Source: Arthrobacter sp. EpRS71
GTDB lineage: Bacteria; Actinomycetota; Actinomycetes; Actinomycetales; Micrococcaceae
Direction: 5' to 3'
NCBI RefSeq assembly: GCF_001512285.1
Contig: NZ_LNUV01000004.1
Location: 1-64,000 of the forward strand
Length of the DNA stretch: 64,000 nt
Shown one piece after another: positions 1 to 9,916 of this stretch. The notes below the pieces were generated by a model that searched no databases, had not been told where the DNA came from, and worked only from the letters and a program-made list of their open reading frames with translations. Position 1 is the first letter of the stretch. Every line of letters begins with the position of its first letter. Made by a program: the position numbers and the translations under genes.

Positions 1-70
1 GCTGCACGTAATACTCATGCACCAAATCCCTGATCTCATCGCGGCTAATACCACGCGGCCCAACAGTCAT
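1..70 (-). CDS. N-terminal fragment of an unrecognised protein, cut by the window edge
   Basis: Only the first 23 codons are visible, reading leftward from an ATG whose codon is complementary to 68-70. The start is supported by an AGGAG ribosome-binding site five bases upstream on the minus strand. The visible peptide begins MTVGPRGISRDEIRDLV and is charged and probably helical. No family can be assigned from so short a piece. It lies beside a tandem repeat and a decayed gene, so it may belong to an accessory segment. Confidence 0.5.
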   Translation of the reverse strand, partial: MTVGPRGISRDEIRDLVHEYYVQ

Positions 71-127
71 GGCAGCTCCTGCTCTCTTCAATCACCGACT
101 GACTCACAACCAGCCTGACTTAGAGGG

Positions 128-220
128 GCTTGAATCAAACGCTCGCTCACATCCCTCGGGCTTGAACCCAACGCTCGCTCACATCCCTCGGGCTTGAACC
201 CAACGCTCGCTCACATCCCA
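128..220. repeat. Tandem direct repeat, 32-bp period, about 2.9 copies
   Basis: The unit starting CGCTCGCTCACATCCCTCGG and ending in CTTGAACCCAA occurs at 140-171 and 172-203. A partial copy lies at 204-220 and a diverged partial copy (GCTTGAATCAAA) precedes the array. The copies are nearly identical, which suggests recent expansion. The repeat creates spurious minus-strand reading frames that repeat the peptide DVSERWVQARGM. Function is unknown. Confidence 0.85.
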
Positions 221-359
221 AGAGATGCAAGCCTTCGGACCAGCGGGGGGAGGAGCCGCTCCGGCAGGTAGTGCAGAGACCATCGGGGGCGCTTCCACCT
301 TGTCCGGCACAGCCACCACGAAGCTGCAAATGTGATTGCGGACGCACTGTCTGGGTTGA

Positions 360-855
360 CGGTCCGCCCGGCCAAGCTTTCTGCTGCTGATGGCTTTCCT
401 GCTGGGGAGCGGAGGACTCGTAGCGGCCATGGGGCTACACAAGAGTTTCCCGAACAGCCTGTCTTCACCGGAATAGTCCGGGTGGCTGATTCCGCCGATC
501 TACGACTTCACGGGGCCACCATTATCCACGGCGATGCCAGCTGGCTTGATCAGTCTGTCGGCGGCCCGGTCGCGGTCCCTGGCCAAGGCGCTGCCAGCCA
601 GTTCGGAATCACACGCCCGGGTCCCGGCGTCGTCATGCGGCTGTATGGTCAGCCGGTACCGGTGGTGGGCAGCAGCGGGACTGGACTTGGTCCTGCTTTA
701 CGCCTCCGCTAAGGGCTGGGCAGCCGTCATGATCCCCTGGTACGCCTCGTTGTGGGAACAGGAGCCGGTGTGGCCAGCGAGCGGAACGCTGTCAGCTCCG
801 CGCCCGGCTCTCGCGGCGTCGCGATCCAAACCAGACCAACACATCCAGGCCTGGA
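360..855 (+). pseudogene. Probable remnant of a MacB/FtsX-type ABC permease, frameshifted
   Basis: No intact gene spans 221-860, but three consecutive plus-strand pieces in changing frames resemble one protein. Piece one, about 360-473, reads a hydrophobic helix (FLLLMAFLLGSGGLVAAMGL) like the first membrane segment of FtsX-like permeases, then stops. Piece two, about 440-712 in another frame, contains FGITRPGPG and PVPVVG, like the extracytoplasmic domain of MacB proteins. Piece three, after about 690, has GLDLVLLYASA, and a further frame from 752 has a segment like the end of that domain. The remnant stops against the 3' end of ctaA. Similarity is judged by eye only, so it could also be non-coding DNA. 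Confidence 0.3.
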
Positions 856-860
856 GAGAG

Positions 861-1805
861 CTAGTTGGCCGGGCTGTACTTCGCCACGTCAGCGGCGTTG
901 GTGGCCGCGCTCATCAGCACCGCAGCGCCAAGCATGTGCGCGCCTACCAAGAGAGCCGGAATTCCGTTGTAGTACTGCGTGAATCCGATGACAGCCTGCA
1001 GCAGTGTCACGCCGAGCAGAAGGTATGCGGCCGTTCGGAACGGTCCCACGAGCTTGTGCCGGATCACCAGGAACACCGCGAACAGAGTGCCAGCCGTGAT
1101 CAGATATGCGGGAACAGCGTGGATGTGTGAAAAGAGATCCCAGTCGAGATCGTTGCGGGGCGCATCTGCATCTCCGGCATGCGGCCCGGCCCCCGTTACT
1201 ACGACGCCCAGCATCACCGAAAGCGCGGAGAAAACAGCAACGGCCGTCATCAACGGACGGGTTACAGCGGGCAGGACAGGCAGCGTGCGGTTCATGAAGC
1301 GGCCGGTCCGCCCGTAAGCCCTGTTAACAAGGAGTGTTGCAAAGACCACCAGGGCCATGGAGACGAGGAAGTGCAGGCCGACAACCCAGGGGTTGAGCCC
1401 GGACAGAACGGTGATTCCGCCGATCACGGCCTGCGCCGGGATGCTGGCGAGCAGTCCCAAGGCGAGAATGAAGAGGTCTCGGCGTTCCTTGCGAAGGTTC
1501 CACAAGTACACCAACATCATGGCGGCGACAGCGGCGAGGGCAAAGGTCAGAAGACGGTTGCCGAATTCTATGAACCCGTGAATGCCCATTTCCGGTGTGT
1601 TGACCAACGAGTCGCTGGTGCAGCGCGGCCATGTGGGGCAACCCAGGCCGGAAGCGGTGAGTCGCACGGCACCACCTGTTACCACCAGGACTGTCTGCCC
1701 AATGAGTGAGAACAATGCCAGGCGGCGCACGGTCTTGTTGACCTCGGTGGGCAGCTTGGACGTCAATCGCTGGACGGTTTTCGGTAGGCGCGATGCCGTG
1801 CTCAC
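861..1805 (-). CDS. ctaA: Heme A synthase (COX15/CtaA family)
   Basis: This membrane enzyme oxidises heme O to heme A for aa3-type cytochrome oxidase. The 314-residue protein has about eight hydrophobic helices in the two four-helix halves typical of CtaA. The first half has the TGGAVRLTASGLGCPTWPRC signature (residues 43-62), with the Cys56/Cys62 pair of Gram-positive enzymes. His76 (HGFIEFGNR) and His145 (GLHFLVSM) are candidate heme ligands in the first half, and His227/His229 and His290 in the second. Heme O synthase (ctaB) is not in the window. SURF1 at 17060 serves the same oxidase. The neighbouring ABC pair is on the same strand, 48 bp upstream. Confidence 0.95.
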   Translation of the reverse strand: MSTASRLPKTVQRLTSKLPTEVNKTVRRLALFSLIGQTVLVVTGGAVRLTASGLGCPTWPRCTSDSLVNTPEMGIHGFIEFGNRLLTFALAAVAAMMLVYLWNLRKERRDLFILALGLLASIPAQAVIGGITVLSGLNPWVVGLHFLVSMALVVFATLLVNRAYGRTGRFMNRTLPVLPAVTRPLMTAVAVFSALSVMLGVVVTGAGPHAGDADAPRNDLDWDLFSHIHAVPAYLITAGTLFAVFLVIRHKLVGPFRTAAYLLLGVTLLQAVIGFTQYYNGIPALLVGAHMLGAAVLMSAATNAADVAKYSPAN

Positions 1806-1853
1806 AGTTTTCTCACTTCTCAGTTCTGCGTTGGTGATTAGTGCCTGGATTGG

Positions 1854-2618
1854 TTAGTTCCACTTGAACCATCGGATGGCCGCGGCTCCGGCCAGCACGG
1901 TCCACAGCAGGAGGACTAGAACGGCAGGGACAGGAACGCTACCCCAGAGGAATGCGTCCCTGAGTGCTTGGCCCAAGGCCCCGGAAGGAAGGAAATGGAC
2001 CAGGCCCTGAAGCAAGGTGGGCAATCGATCGGCCGGAACCACAATGCCGCCCAAGGCCCCGAGGAGGATCCATAGAAGGTTGGTGATCGCCAACGTAGCT
2101 TCCGGGCGCACAGTACCGGCCACCAGCAAGCCCAATGCAGTAAAGGCGGCGGCGCCGAGAACCAACAGCCCAAGCCCCGGAAGCCAGGCCTCCAACCGTG
2201 GTTGCCACCCCAGGAGACCGGCGACTGCACCCACTACCAGTACTTGAAGAAGCAGGACTACCAGCACGGCGAGGATCTTGCCCGCGATGAGTCCGCCACG
2301 GCCCAGCGGCGTAGTGGAAAGGAATCGCAGGACTCCGTAGCGCCGGTCAAAACCGGTAGCGATTCCCTGGCCGGTAAAGGCTGTGGACATGGCGCACAGC
2401 GCCAGAATCCCGGGCGTGGCGACGTCTACGCGGGATCCGCCGAGACCGTCAAGCAGCGGAGTCACGGCTAAGCCCACGAGTGCCATCAACGGCAGGACGA
2501 CAGCGAGGATGAGTTGCTCACCATTGCGCAGCATGGTGATGGTCTCGTAGCGCCCTTGCTGCATGATCCGGCGCGGCAGCGAAGCTGGTCCGGCATTGGG
2601 GGAGAGAAGCTTGCTCAT
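1854..2618 (-). CDS. ABC-2 type transporter permease
   Basis: The 254-residue integral membrane protein has about six hydrophobic helices after a short N-terminal tail (residues 1-40) and ends in a basic segment. It has the general look of DrrB/YadH-type ABC-2 exporter permeases. Its start overlaps the stop of the ATPase gene at 2615-2618 by an ATGA, so the two are translationally coupled and form one half-exporter pair. The substrate cannot be told from sequence. Position upstream of ctaA suggests co-transcription and perhaps a link to respiration or heme, but that is inference. Confidence 0.85.
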   Translation of the reverse strand: MSKLLSPNAGPASLPRRIMQQGRYETITMLRNGEQLILAVVLPLMALVGLAVTPLLDGLGGSRVDVATPGILALCAMSTAFTGQGIATGFDRRYGVLRFLSTTPLGRGGLIAGKILAVLVVLLLQVLVVGAVAGLLGWQPRLEAWLPGLGLLVLGAAAFTALGLLVAGTVRPEATLAITNLLWILLGALGGIVVPADRLPTLLQGLVHFLPSGALGQALRDAFLWGSVPVPAVLVLLLWTVLAGAAAIRWFKWN

Positions 2619-3580
2619 CGGAGGTCCCTTCCGGAAATGTCCAGGAACACATCTTCCAAGCTCCGGGCTTCCAACCGGAGCGAGGCAGGCATGATGTTCC
2701 GTTCAGCCCACCACGCCGTCAGTGATGCAAGGTCTTTTGGTGTGATCGCGCCTGTGATGGAGTAGCTTCCGGAGCGAGTCTCGGTCAGCTGGAGGCCTGC
2801 TCCCAGGACGCCGGCGAAGTTGAGTCCGCCCGGCGCGTCGAAGTAGAGAGTCCTGTCCGTGATGGTACAGTCCTCGGCGTGATCGTGCCGGAGCAACTCG
2901 GCGACCGTCCCCTCCACCACGTTGTGGCCGCCGTCGATGATGTAGACGTAGTCCGCCAGACGCTCAGCATCGTCCATCAGGTGGGTTGTTAGGACGATGC
3001 CCATCCCGGCGTCCCTGAGCTCGGCAATGAGGTCGAACACCATCTGCCGGGACTGTGGGTCCAAGCCGGCGCTGGGCTCGTCGAGGAACAGGATTTCAGG
3101 ATTGCCCACCAGTGCTGCAGCCAGTGCCAGCCGCTGCTTTTGGCCACCGGAGAGACGGCGCACGCTGGTCCGGCTGAACTGGTTGATTCCCAACCGTTCC
3201 ACCAGGGCGTCAACGTTCATGGGCTTCCGGTACATGCCGGCGACGTGCCTCAGCAAGGGAAGGGGACGGGCCGACGGCGGGAGGCCGCCGTCCTGAAGCA
3301 TCACACCTACGCGGGATCTCAGGTCGGCGCCGGCGGTATCCGGGTCCGCGCCAAGCAGGGAGATGTTGCCGCCGGTTCGCTTCTGGAGGCCTTGGGCGCA
3401 CTCCAGGGTGGTTGTCTTTCCTGCACCGTTTGCCCCGAGCAGGGCAGTTACCTGCCCGCGTTCGGCCACGAGGGACAGTCCGCTGACCACCCTGAGCATT
3501 TTGCCGTCAAGGGAGGCCAAGGGGCCTACATCCTTCGTGAGTCCATCTATGGTGAGGACAGGGGAATCGGGGGATCGCAC
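2615..3580 (-). CDS. ABC transporter ATP-binding protein, DrrA-type exporter
   Basis: The 321-residue nucleotide-binding subunit has Walker A GANGAGKT at residues 49-56, the signature LSGGQKQR, Walker B LFLDEPSAGLD and the H-loop TTHLMDDAE. A C-terminal extension of about 90 residues is typical of DrrA/CcmA-like exporter ATPases. It should energise the permease encoded at 1854-2618, with which it overlaps. The gene diverges from sufR; the roughly 110-bp gap must hold both promoters. Similar pairs beside suf operons are common in Micrococcaceae, but no functional link is established here. Confidence 0.9.
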   Translation of the reverse strand: MRSPDSPVLTIDGLTKDVGPLASLDGKMLRVVSGLSLVAERGQVTALLGANGAGKTTTLECAQGLQKRTGGNISLLGADPDTAGADLRSRVGVMLQDGGLPPSARPLPLLRHVAGMYRKPMNVDALVERLGINQFSRTSVRRLSGGQKQRLALAAALVGNPEILFLDEPSAGLDPQSRQMVFDLIAELRDAGMGIVLTTHLMDDAERLADYVYIIDGGHNVVEGTVAELLRHDHAEDCTITDRTLYFDAPGGLNFAGVLGAGLQLTETRSGSYSITGAITPKDLASLTAWWAERNIMPASLRLEARSLEDVFLDISGRDLR

Positions 3581-3689
3581 CAGAGTATTCTACGGGAAGT
3601 AGTACGGTCACAGTTGGCGGCTTGCGCAGGTCAGTCTTGCCTTACTGGATGCATGAAACAAATTACGACATGATTGTGTTGTGTATTCC

Positions 3690-4508
3690 ATGAGCAGTCC
3701 ACCATCCATGCCCTCACGGCATGCTGCAGCGGCAGAGGCATTCGTTGCCTCGCCTGCGCTGCCGGACGCGGATGACCGCACAAGGGACCGGGTCCTAAGC
3801 GCCGTCCTTGAGAACGGCCCGGTGAGTGCCGCCGAGCTCGGCGATCTCCTCGGCTTCACCCCTGCTGCAGTCCGCCGCCACCTTGACCATTTGGAGCGCC
3901 ACGGCGTGATCGAAGTCAAGCGCGTGGCCAAGGCCGGCTCCGGTGCGGGACGTCCCGCACGACGCTACGTACTGAGTTCCCAAGGGCAGTCCACTCTTGG
4001 CGATGACTACCTGAATATTGCCAGCTCCGCGCTCCGCAGGCTCCAGGAACTCGCTGGCCAGGACGCAGTCCGTGAGTATGCGGAGGAACGCTTCTCCGAC
4101 ATGGAAAGGCGGTACGCGCCAGAGGTCGAGGCCGCCGGAGATGACATCACTGCCCGGGCCATGGCACTTTCCAAGGCGCTCAGCCGCGATCGTTTCGTAG
4201 CGTCAGCCCATTCCATTGAGGCCAAGTCTCCGTTGCCCGCCGCATTGTCCAGCGTCCAGCTGTGCCAGGGGCACTGCCCGATTCAGCGGCTCGCCGCGGA
4301 GTTCCCGGTGTTTTGCGATACCGAGACCAAGGTTTTCTCCCGCCTGGTAGGCGTCGATGTCCGGCGACTTTCCACGCTCGCGCAGGGCGGCCACGTTTGC
4401 ACCACCCACATACCTACCGGGCGCCCGGCTGCCACGGCATCTCCGGATGCCGCAGAGCAGTCCGGGAGTCCGTACCAGGAATCAAACAACCAGCAAGAAA
4501 GGCCGTGA
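3690..4508 (+). CDS. sufR: Fe-S cluster-sensing transcriptional repressor SufR
   Basis: This is an ArsR/DeoR-like winged-helix regulator that, in cyanobacteria and mycobacteria, binds an Fe-S cluster and represses the suf operon. The winged helix lies at about residues 40-75, with recognition helix [12 protein letters not shown]. The C-terminal half carries four cysteines spaced C-x3-C-x12-C-x27-C (LCQGHC, FCDTE, VCTTH), matching the cluster-binding arrangement of SufR proteins. The ATG at 3690 was chosen; a GTG three codons earlier (3681) is possible and neither has a clear ribosome-binding site. The TGA overlaps the sufB ATG by one base, so the repressor is coupled to the operon it probably controls. 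Confidence 0.92.
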   Translation: MSSPPSMPSRHAAAAEAFVASPALPDADDRTRDRVLSAVLENGPVSAAELGDLLGFTPAAVRRHLDHLERHGVIEVKRVAKAGSGAGRPARRYVLSSQGQSTLGDDYLNIASSALRRLQELAGQDAVREYAEERFSDMERRYAPEVEAAGDDITARAMALSKALSRDRFVASAHSIEAKSPLPAALSSVQLCQGHCPIQRLAAEFPVFCDTETKVFSRLVGVDVRRLSTLAQGGHVCTTHIPTGRPAATASPDAAEQSGSPYQESNNQQERP

Positions 4509-5971
4509 TGACGGACCAAATAGCAGAGAAAGCGGTAGCCGAAGGCACTGTGATCTCGGAGATTCTGGAAAAGAATCCCGAACTGCACGGTATCGGAAAC
4601 TACGAGTACGGCTGGGCCGACAAGAACGACGTAGGCGCAAATGCCCGTCGTGGCCTCAACGAGGAGGTTGTCCGCGACATCTCCTCGAAGAAGAACGAGC
4701 CCGAATGGATGCTCGATCTGCGGCTTAAGGGCCTGAAGTACTTCGACCGCAAGCCCATGCCCACCTGGGGTGCAGACCTCTCAGGCATCGACTTCGACAA
4801 CATCAAATACTTCGTGCGTTCCACCGAGAAGCAGGCGGCAACGTGGGAAGACCTTCCGGAAGACATCCGGAACACCTACGAAAAGCTCGGCATCCCCGAA
4901 GCTGAGCGCAGCCGCTTGGTTTCCGGTGTTGCAGCCCAGTACGAGTCCGAGGTTGTCTACCACCAGATCCGTGAGGACTTGGAAGCCCAGGGCGTCATCT
5001 TCCTGGACACTGACACTGCACTGCGCGAGCACCCGGAGATCTTCCAGGAATACTTCGGCACCATCATCCCGGTGGGCGACAACAAGTTCGCCTCATTGAA
5101 CACGGCTGTATGGTCCGGCGGTTCGTTCGTGTATGTGCCCAAGGGCGTCCACGTGGACATCCCGCTGCAGGCATACTTCCGTATCAACACGGAGAACATG
5201 GGCCAGTTCGAGCGCACGCTGATCATTGCCGATGAGGACTCTTACGTTCACTACATCGAAGGCTGCACGGCTCCGATCTACACCTCGGATTCCCTGCACT
5301 CGGCTGTTGTTGAGATCATCGTGAAGAAGGGCGCCCGCGTCCGCTACACCACCATCCAGAACTGGTCCACCAACGTGTACAACCTGGTGACCAAGCGCGC
5401 TATCTGCGAAGAGGGCGCCACCATGGAGTGGATCGATGGCAACATCGGCTCCAAGGTCACCATGAAGTACCCTGCCGTCTACCTTGTTGGCGAGCACGCC
5501 AAGGGTGAGACGTTGTCCATCGCTTTCGCCGGCGAGGGCCAGCACCAGGACACCGGCTCCAAGATGGTGCACATCGCACCGAACACCAAGAGCTCCATCA
5601 TTTCCAAGTCCGTGGCCCGTGGCGGCGGCCGTGCTGCTTACCGCGGCCTGGTCCAGGTGCGCGAAGGCGCCAAGCACTCGGCCAACACGGTTCGTTGCGA
5701 CGCCCTCCTGGTGGACACCATTTCCCGTTCGGACACGTACCCGTACATCGATATCCGCGAGGATGACGTCGTCATGGGTCACGAGGCCACCGTTTCACGC
5801 GTCAGTGAAGAGCAGCTCTTCTATCTGATGTCCCGCGGAATGCCTGAAGACGAGGCCATGGCCATGATCGTGCGCGGCTTCATCGAGCCGATCGCCCGTG
5901 AACTGCCCATGGAATACGCTCTTGAGCTGAACCGCCTGATTGAACTGCAGATGGAAGGGTCCGTCGGTTAA
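4508..5971 (+). CDS. sufB: Fe-S cluster assembly scaffold SufB
   Basis: SufB is the core scaffold of the SufBC2D complex that assembles Fe-S clusters in the cytoplasm. The 487-residue protein carries the hallmark segments [24 protein letters not shown] and [12 protein letters not shown], and a C-terminal EDQLF-type motif ([13 protein letters not shown]). Cys397 (RCDALL) aligns with the functional cysteine of E. coli SufB. The reading frame stays open 246 bp upstream across the end of sufR, but the ATG at 4508 fits family length and the one-base TGATG junction. sufD follows after two bases. Confidence 0.97.
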   Translation: MTDQIAEKAVAEGTVISEILEKNPELHGIGNYEYGWADKNDVGANARRGLNEEVVRDISSKKNEPEWMLDLRLKGLKYFDRKPMPTWGADLSGIDFDNIKYFVRSTEKQAATWEDLPEDIRNTYEKLGIPEAERSRLVSGVAAQYESEVVYHQIREDLEAQGVIFLDTDTALREHPEIFQEYFGTIIPVGDNKFASLNTAVWSGGSFVYVPKGVHVDIPLQAYFRINTENMGQFERTLIIADEDSYVHYIEGCTAPIYTSDSLHSAVVEIIVKKGARVRYTTIQNWSTNVYNLVTKRAICEEGATMEWIDGNIGSKVTMKYPAVYLVGEHAKGETLSIAFAGEGQHQDTGSKMVHIAPNTKSSIISKSVARGGGRAAYRGLVQVREGAKHSANTVRCDALLVDTISRSDTYPYIDIREDDVVMGHEATVSRVSEEQLFYLMSRGMPEDEAMAMIVRGFIEPIARELPMEYALELNRLIELQMEGSVG

Positions 5972-5973
5972 CA

Positions 5974-7287
5974 ATGACTGATATCACTACTGAAAAGGCG
6001 CGCATCGGCGCGCCCTCGGCCCAGCCGTTTATCAACGGCTTCACCGAGGAAGGCGAGAACCTTTCGCCCGTCAACACCGGAACGAACACCAGCACGACGT
6101 CGGAACAGCCTTCGGCGGGTCCCCTCGGCGGCGCTTCGGCCAAGAGCCACTCACATGGCGGCGGCGTAGGCATCCCGGACAGCTCCCGCGCTGGCCGTCT
6201 CACCTCCTACAAGCTGGCGGACTTCAAGCCGTTGAACGGCCTTGAGGAAGACTGGCGCTTCACCCCGCTGAAGCGCCTGCGTGGCCTTCACACTGACGTC
6301 CTCAACGGCGCAGCCCCGACTGTCAGCGTCACCGCACCGGCCGGCGTCGTGGTTGAAACCGTTGGCCGCGATGACCAGCGAATCGGCCAGGCGGCCATCC
6401 CGGAGGACCTTGTGTCTGCCAACGCCTGGGAGAACTTCGCCGAGGCCACGGTGGTTACCGTACCCGCTGAGTTGCAGGCCGAGAGTGAAGTTTCTGTCCT
6501 GATCACCGGCGCCGGCGAGGCACCGTCTGCACAGCACATCGTGATCGTGGCAGAACGCTTCTCCAAAGCCGTTGTGGTTCTGGATCACCAGGGCTCCGCA
6601 GTTGTCTCCGAGAACGTGGAGATCATTGTTGAAGACGGTGCTGAACTCACCGTTGTCTCCTTGCAGGAATGGGCAGACAACGCAGTTCACGCGTCATCGC
6701 AGCAGGCGAAGATCGGCCGCGATGCCAAGTTCAAGCACATCGTGGTCAGCCTGGGCGGCGACCTCGTTCGCGTCACGCCGTCCACGCGCTTTACCGCTCC
6801 TGGCGCCGACGTCGAAATGTTCGGCTTGTACTTTGCCGACGCCGGACAGCACCTTGAGCAGCGCCTGTTCGTTGACCACGCTGTGGCCAACTGCAAGTCG
6901 CGCGTTCTGTACAAGGGTGCCCTTCAGGGCCGCAACGCCCACAGTGTGTGGGTTGGAGACGTCCTGATCCGCAAGGAAGCAGAAGGCACGGATACCTACG
7001 AGGCCAACCGCAACCTGGTCCTCACGGACGGTGCCCGCGCGGACTCAGTTCCCAACCTTGAAATCGAAACCGGTTTGATTGAGGGCGCAGGCCACGCCAG
7101 CGCCACCGGACGTTTCGATGACGAGCACCTCTTCTACCTCATGGCCCGCGGCATTCCTGAGAAGGTTGCCCGCCGCCTGGTGGTCCGGGGCTTCCTCAAC
7201 GAGATCATCCAGCAGATCAAGGTCCCGGCAATCGAAGATCGCCTGACCGAAGCTGTTGAGCGCGAACTCGCCGCGACCGACAACTAA
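5974..7287 (+). CDS. sufD: Fe-S cluster assembly protein SufD
   Basis: SufD is the paralogous partner of SufB in the SufBC2D scaffold and helps acquire iron. The 437-residue protein shares the right-handed beta-helix core seen in SufB and the C-terminal FDDEHLFYLMARGI motif. His374 (EGAGHASATG) aligns with the conserved functional histidine of E. coli SufD. The N-terminal 70 residues are low in complexity, with a Ser/Thr/Gly-rich stretch and a small His cluster (SHSHGGG), and look less conserved. The gene sits two bases after sufB and 21 bp before the Rieske gene. Confidence 0.96.
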   Translation: MTDITTEKARIGAPSAQPFINGFTEEGENLSPVNTGTNTSTTSEQPSAGPLGGASAKSHSHGGGVGIPDSSRAGRLTSYKLADFKPLNGLEEDWRFTPLKRLRGLHTDVLNGAAPTVSVTAPAGVVVETVGRDDQRIGQAAIPEDLVSANAWENFAEATVVTVPAELQAESEVSVLITGAGEAPSAQHIVIVAERFSKAVVVLDHQGSAVVSENVEIIVEDGAELTVVSLQEWADNAVHASSQQAKIGRDAKFKHIVVSLGGDLVRVTPSTRFTAPGADVEMFGLYFADAGQHLEQRLFVDHAVANCKSRVLYKGALQGRNAHSVWVGDVLIRKEAEGTDTYEANRNLVLTDGARADSVPNLEIETGLIEGAGHASATGRFDDEHLFYLMARGIPEKVARRLVVRGFLNEIIQQIKVPAIEDRLTEAVERELAATDN

Positions 7288-7308
7288 GACAGGCCAGGCA
7301 GAGCAACA

Positions 7309-7665
7309 ATGAGTGAAGAAACCAAGGGCGAACTGGTATGCAACGCCAATGACATCCAGGTCAAGCAAGCGCTGCGTGTCCTGATTGATGACTACCCTGT
7401 AGCCATCGTCAAGGACTCGATGGGTCAGATCCACGCCATCGCCGATACCTGCTCGCACGCGGACATCTCGTTGTCCGAGGGTGAGGTTGAAGGCTGCGCG
7501 ATCGAATGCTGGGGACATGGTTCCCAGTTCGACCTCCGCAGTGGACAGCCCCTCCAGTTGCCTGCTTATGACCCCGTCCCGGTTTTCGCCGTCACCATCG
7601 ACGGGGACGACGTTTACGTGGACGTGACCAACGTTGTGAACGGCGCGTCGGTAGATCACTACTGA
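7309..7665 (+). CDS. Rieske [2Fe-2S] ferredoxin-like protein in the suf operon
   Basis: The 118-residue soluble protein is one Rieske domain. Cluster ligands are visible as C48-x-H50 (TCSHADISL) and C67-x2-H70 (CWGHGSQF), the exact pattern of biphenyl-dioxygenase-type ferredoxins such as NirD/BphF. No oxygenase or reductase partner is nearby; its place between sufD and sufC suggests an electron-transfer or assembly role in the Suf system. Rieske genes in actinobacterial suf operons are known, but their job is not clear. Spacing to sufC is 43 bp, with a purine-rich ribosome-binding region (GGAAAGAAAGAAGAG). Confidence 0.93.
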   Translation: MSEETKGELVCNANDIQVKQALRVLIDDYPVAIVKDSMGQIHAIADTCSHADISLSEGEVEGCAIECWGHGSQFDLRSGQPLQLPAYDPVPVFAVTIDGDDVYVDVTNVVNGASVDHY

Positions 7666-7708
7666 GCGCCCAGTACCGCCAGACTTACGAACGGAAAGAA
7701 AGAAGAGC

Positions 7709-8494
<786 letters not shown>

Positions 8495-8507
8495 TTAGGA
8501 TCGTTCC

Positions 8508-8840
8508 ATGACCGAAATCAACACGGCGCGAACCAGCCTCGAGGACGTCGAGGAAGCGCTCAAGGACGTCATTGACCCGGAACTCGGGGTCAACATTGTG
8601 GACTTGGGCCTTCTTTACGGACTTAAGTACTCCGACGACGACGGCGCGCTCCTGATCGACATGACACTGACCACTGCGGCTTGCCCGCTGACGGACGTGC
8701 TTGAAGAGCAGGTGGGCAAGTCCTTGGACGGAGTGGTTGATGAATGGCGCCTGAATTGGGTGTGGATGCCGCCATGGGGTCCTGAGCGGATCACCGACGA
8801 CGGCAAGGACCAGATGAGGGCCCTCGGCTTCAACATCTGA
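8508..8840 (+). CDS. sufT: DUF59 metal-sulfur cluster assembly factor (SufT-like)
   Basis: The 110-residue protein is a single MIP18/DUF59 domain. Visible hallmarks are the VIDPELGVNIVDLGLLY segment (residues 21-37) and the conserved cysteine Cys59 in TTAACPLTDV. SufT-type proteins help mature Fe-S proteins, especially when demand is high. It is the last gene of the suf operon, 13 bp after sufC, and is followed by a strong hairpin terminator. The symbol is given by family and context; other DUF59 proteins such as PaaD are less likely here. Confidence 0.88.
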   Translation: MTEINTARTSLEDVEEALKDVIDPELGVNIVDLGLLYGLKYSDDDGALLIDMTLTTAACPLTDVLEEQVGKSLDGVVDEWRLNWVWMPPWGPERITDDGKDQMRALGFNI

Positions 8841-8864
8841 TCAACCTTCGCCCGCAAAGCGACG

Positions 8865-8907
8865 AAAAGGAAGGGTTCCGGGTACACCACCGGGAACCCT
8901 TCCTTTT
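8865..8907. terminator. Bidirectional hairpin terminator after the suf operon
   Basis: A perfect 15-bp stem (AAAAGGAAGGGTTCC at 8865-8879 with its complement at 8893-8907) encloses a 13-base loop. The A-run on one side and the T-run on the other let it work both ways. It separates the convergent suf operon and the metallopeptidase gene. Confidence 0.9.
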
Positions 8908-8949
8908 GTCGTACTGCATAAAGTCGTCCTGCCGTGTGTTGTCTTGCCC

Positions 8950-9855
8950 CTAAGGCACAGCGACTCCGAAGGTGTCGCACTTGTTGATGTCCCCCGTGGT
9001 GTAGCCCTGGTAGAACCATTTCTGCCGTTGGGCGCTTGAACCATGCGTCCATGACTCAGGTGAGACCCGGCCCGTCGCAGCTTCCTGGATGCGGTCGTCT
9101 CCGACGGCGGAAGCGGCGGAGAGCGCATCCTGCAGGTCCTGCTCGGTCAGGGGATCAAGGAAAGGTTTGCCGCTGGCGTCCGTCTGAGTCGTAGCGTGCC
9201 GGACCCACAAACCCGCATAGCAGTCAGCCTGTAGTTCCACACGGACGGCTCCTGATTGAGGCCCTTGAGGGTCCTGTTGTGCTTGGTCGAGGTTGCCGAG
9301 AATGTTTTGGACATGGTGTCCGAACTCGTGGGCCACCACGTACTCTTGCGCCAGCGGTCCTCCGGATGAACCAAAGCGGGTCACCAGGTCATCGAAGAAG
9401 CCGGGGTCGAAATACGCTTTCACATCAGCAGGACAGTAGAAGGGGCCAACGGCAGTGGTGGCGGTCCCGCAACCTGTCGTGGTGGCCGAATCAAAGATGA
9501 CGGTGCCGGGCCGGGTGTATTTCACGTTGTAGTCCGCCAGATAATCAGGCCAGAACGCATTGAGGCTGTTCACCGTGCCGGTGATCCGGCAGTCCAACCG
9601 CTTGTCCGCATCGGCTCCGGTCTGGCATTCCTGAACGCCTCCTGCTCCGGCGCTGCCATTTTCGACGGCGGGTGGCTGGCCTCCGCCCCCGGTCAGGTCC
9701 CCGAGGATGTTGGGATTGATACCGAAGAGTGCCAGCAGCAGCACCACTATGCCACCGCCAATGCCACCACCGATCTTGGTGCCGCGGCCCATACCGCCGC
9801 CACGTCGGTCTTCCACTTGCGAGGGGTCCAGCTGCGCGCCGTCATTGAAACTCAT
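8950..9855 (-). CDS. Neutral zinc metallopeptidase (YpfJ family)
   Basis: The 301-residue protein belongs to the putative neutral zinc metallopeptidase family. A basic, glycine-rich N-terminus is followed by one membrane helix (about residues 32-48), so the catalytic part is probably outside the membrane. The zinc site is HEFGHH at residues 176-181, with a probable third ligand in the ELQADCYAG segment about 25 residues later. Cysteines 77 and 89, and 129 and 141, may form disulfides. Physiological substrates of the family are unknown. The gene diverges from the acyl-CoA ligase at 9917. Confidence 0.9.
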   Translation of the reverse strand: MSFNDGAQLDPSQVEDRRGGGMGRGTKIGGGIGGGIVVLLLALFGINPNILGDLTGGGGQPPAVENGSAGAGGVQECQTGADADKRLDCRITGTVNSLNAFWPDYLADYNVKYTRPGTVIFDSATTTGCGTATTAVGPFYCPADVKAYFDPGFFDDLVTRFGSSGGPLAQEYVVAHEFGHHVQNILGNLDQAQQDPQGPQSGAVRVELQADCYAGLWVRHATTQTDASGKPFLDPLTEQDLQDALSAASAVGDDRIQEAATGRVSPESWTHGSSAQRQKWFYQGYTTGDINKCDTFGVAVP

Positions 9856-9916
9856 ACAGTCAGAATAGACGTCACTTTTGGTGCCCGGTGCCGGACACTG
9901 CCGTAAAATTGTTGGG

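Noticed and set aside
4262..4507. 82-codon N-terminal extension of SufB
   Set aside because: It overlaps the 3' part of sufR, is Arg/Pro-rich and not part of the SufB family; the ATG at 4508 fits.
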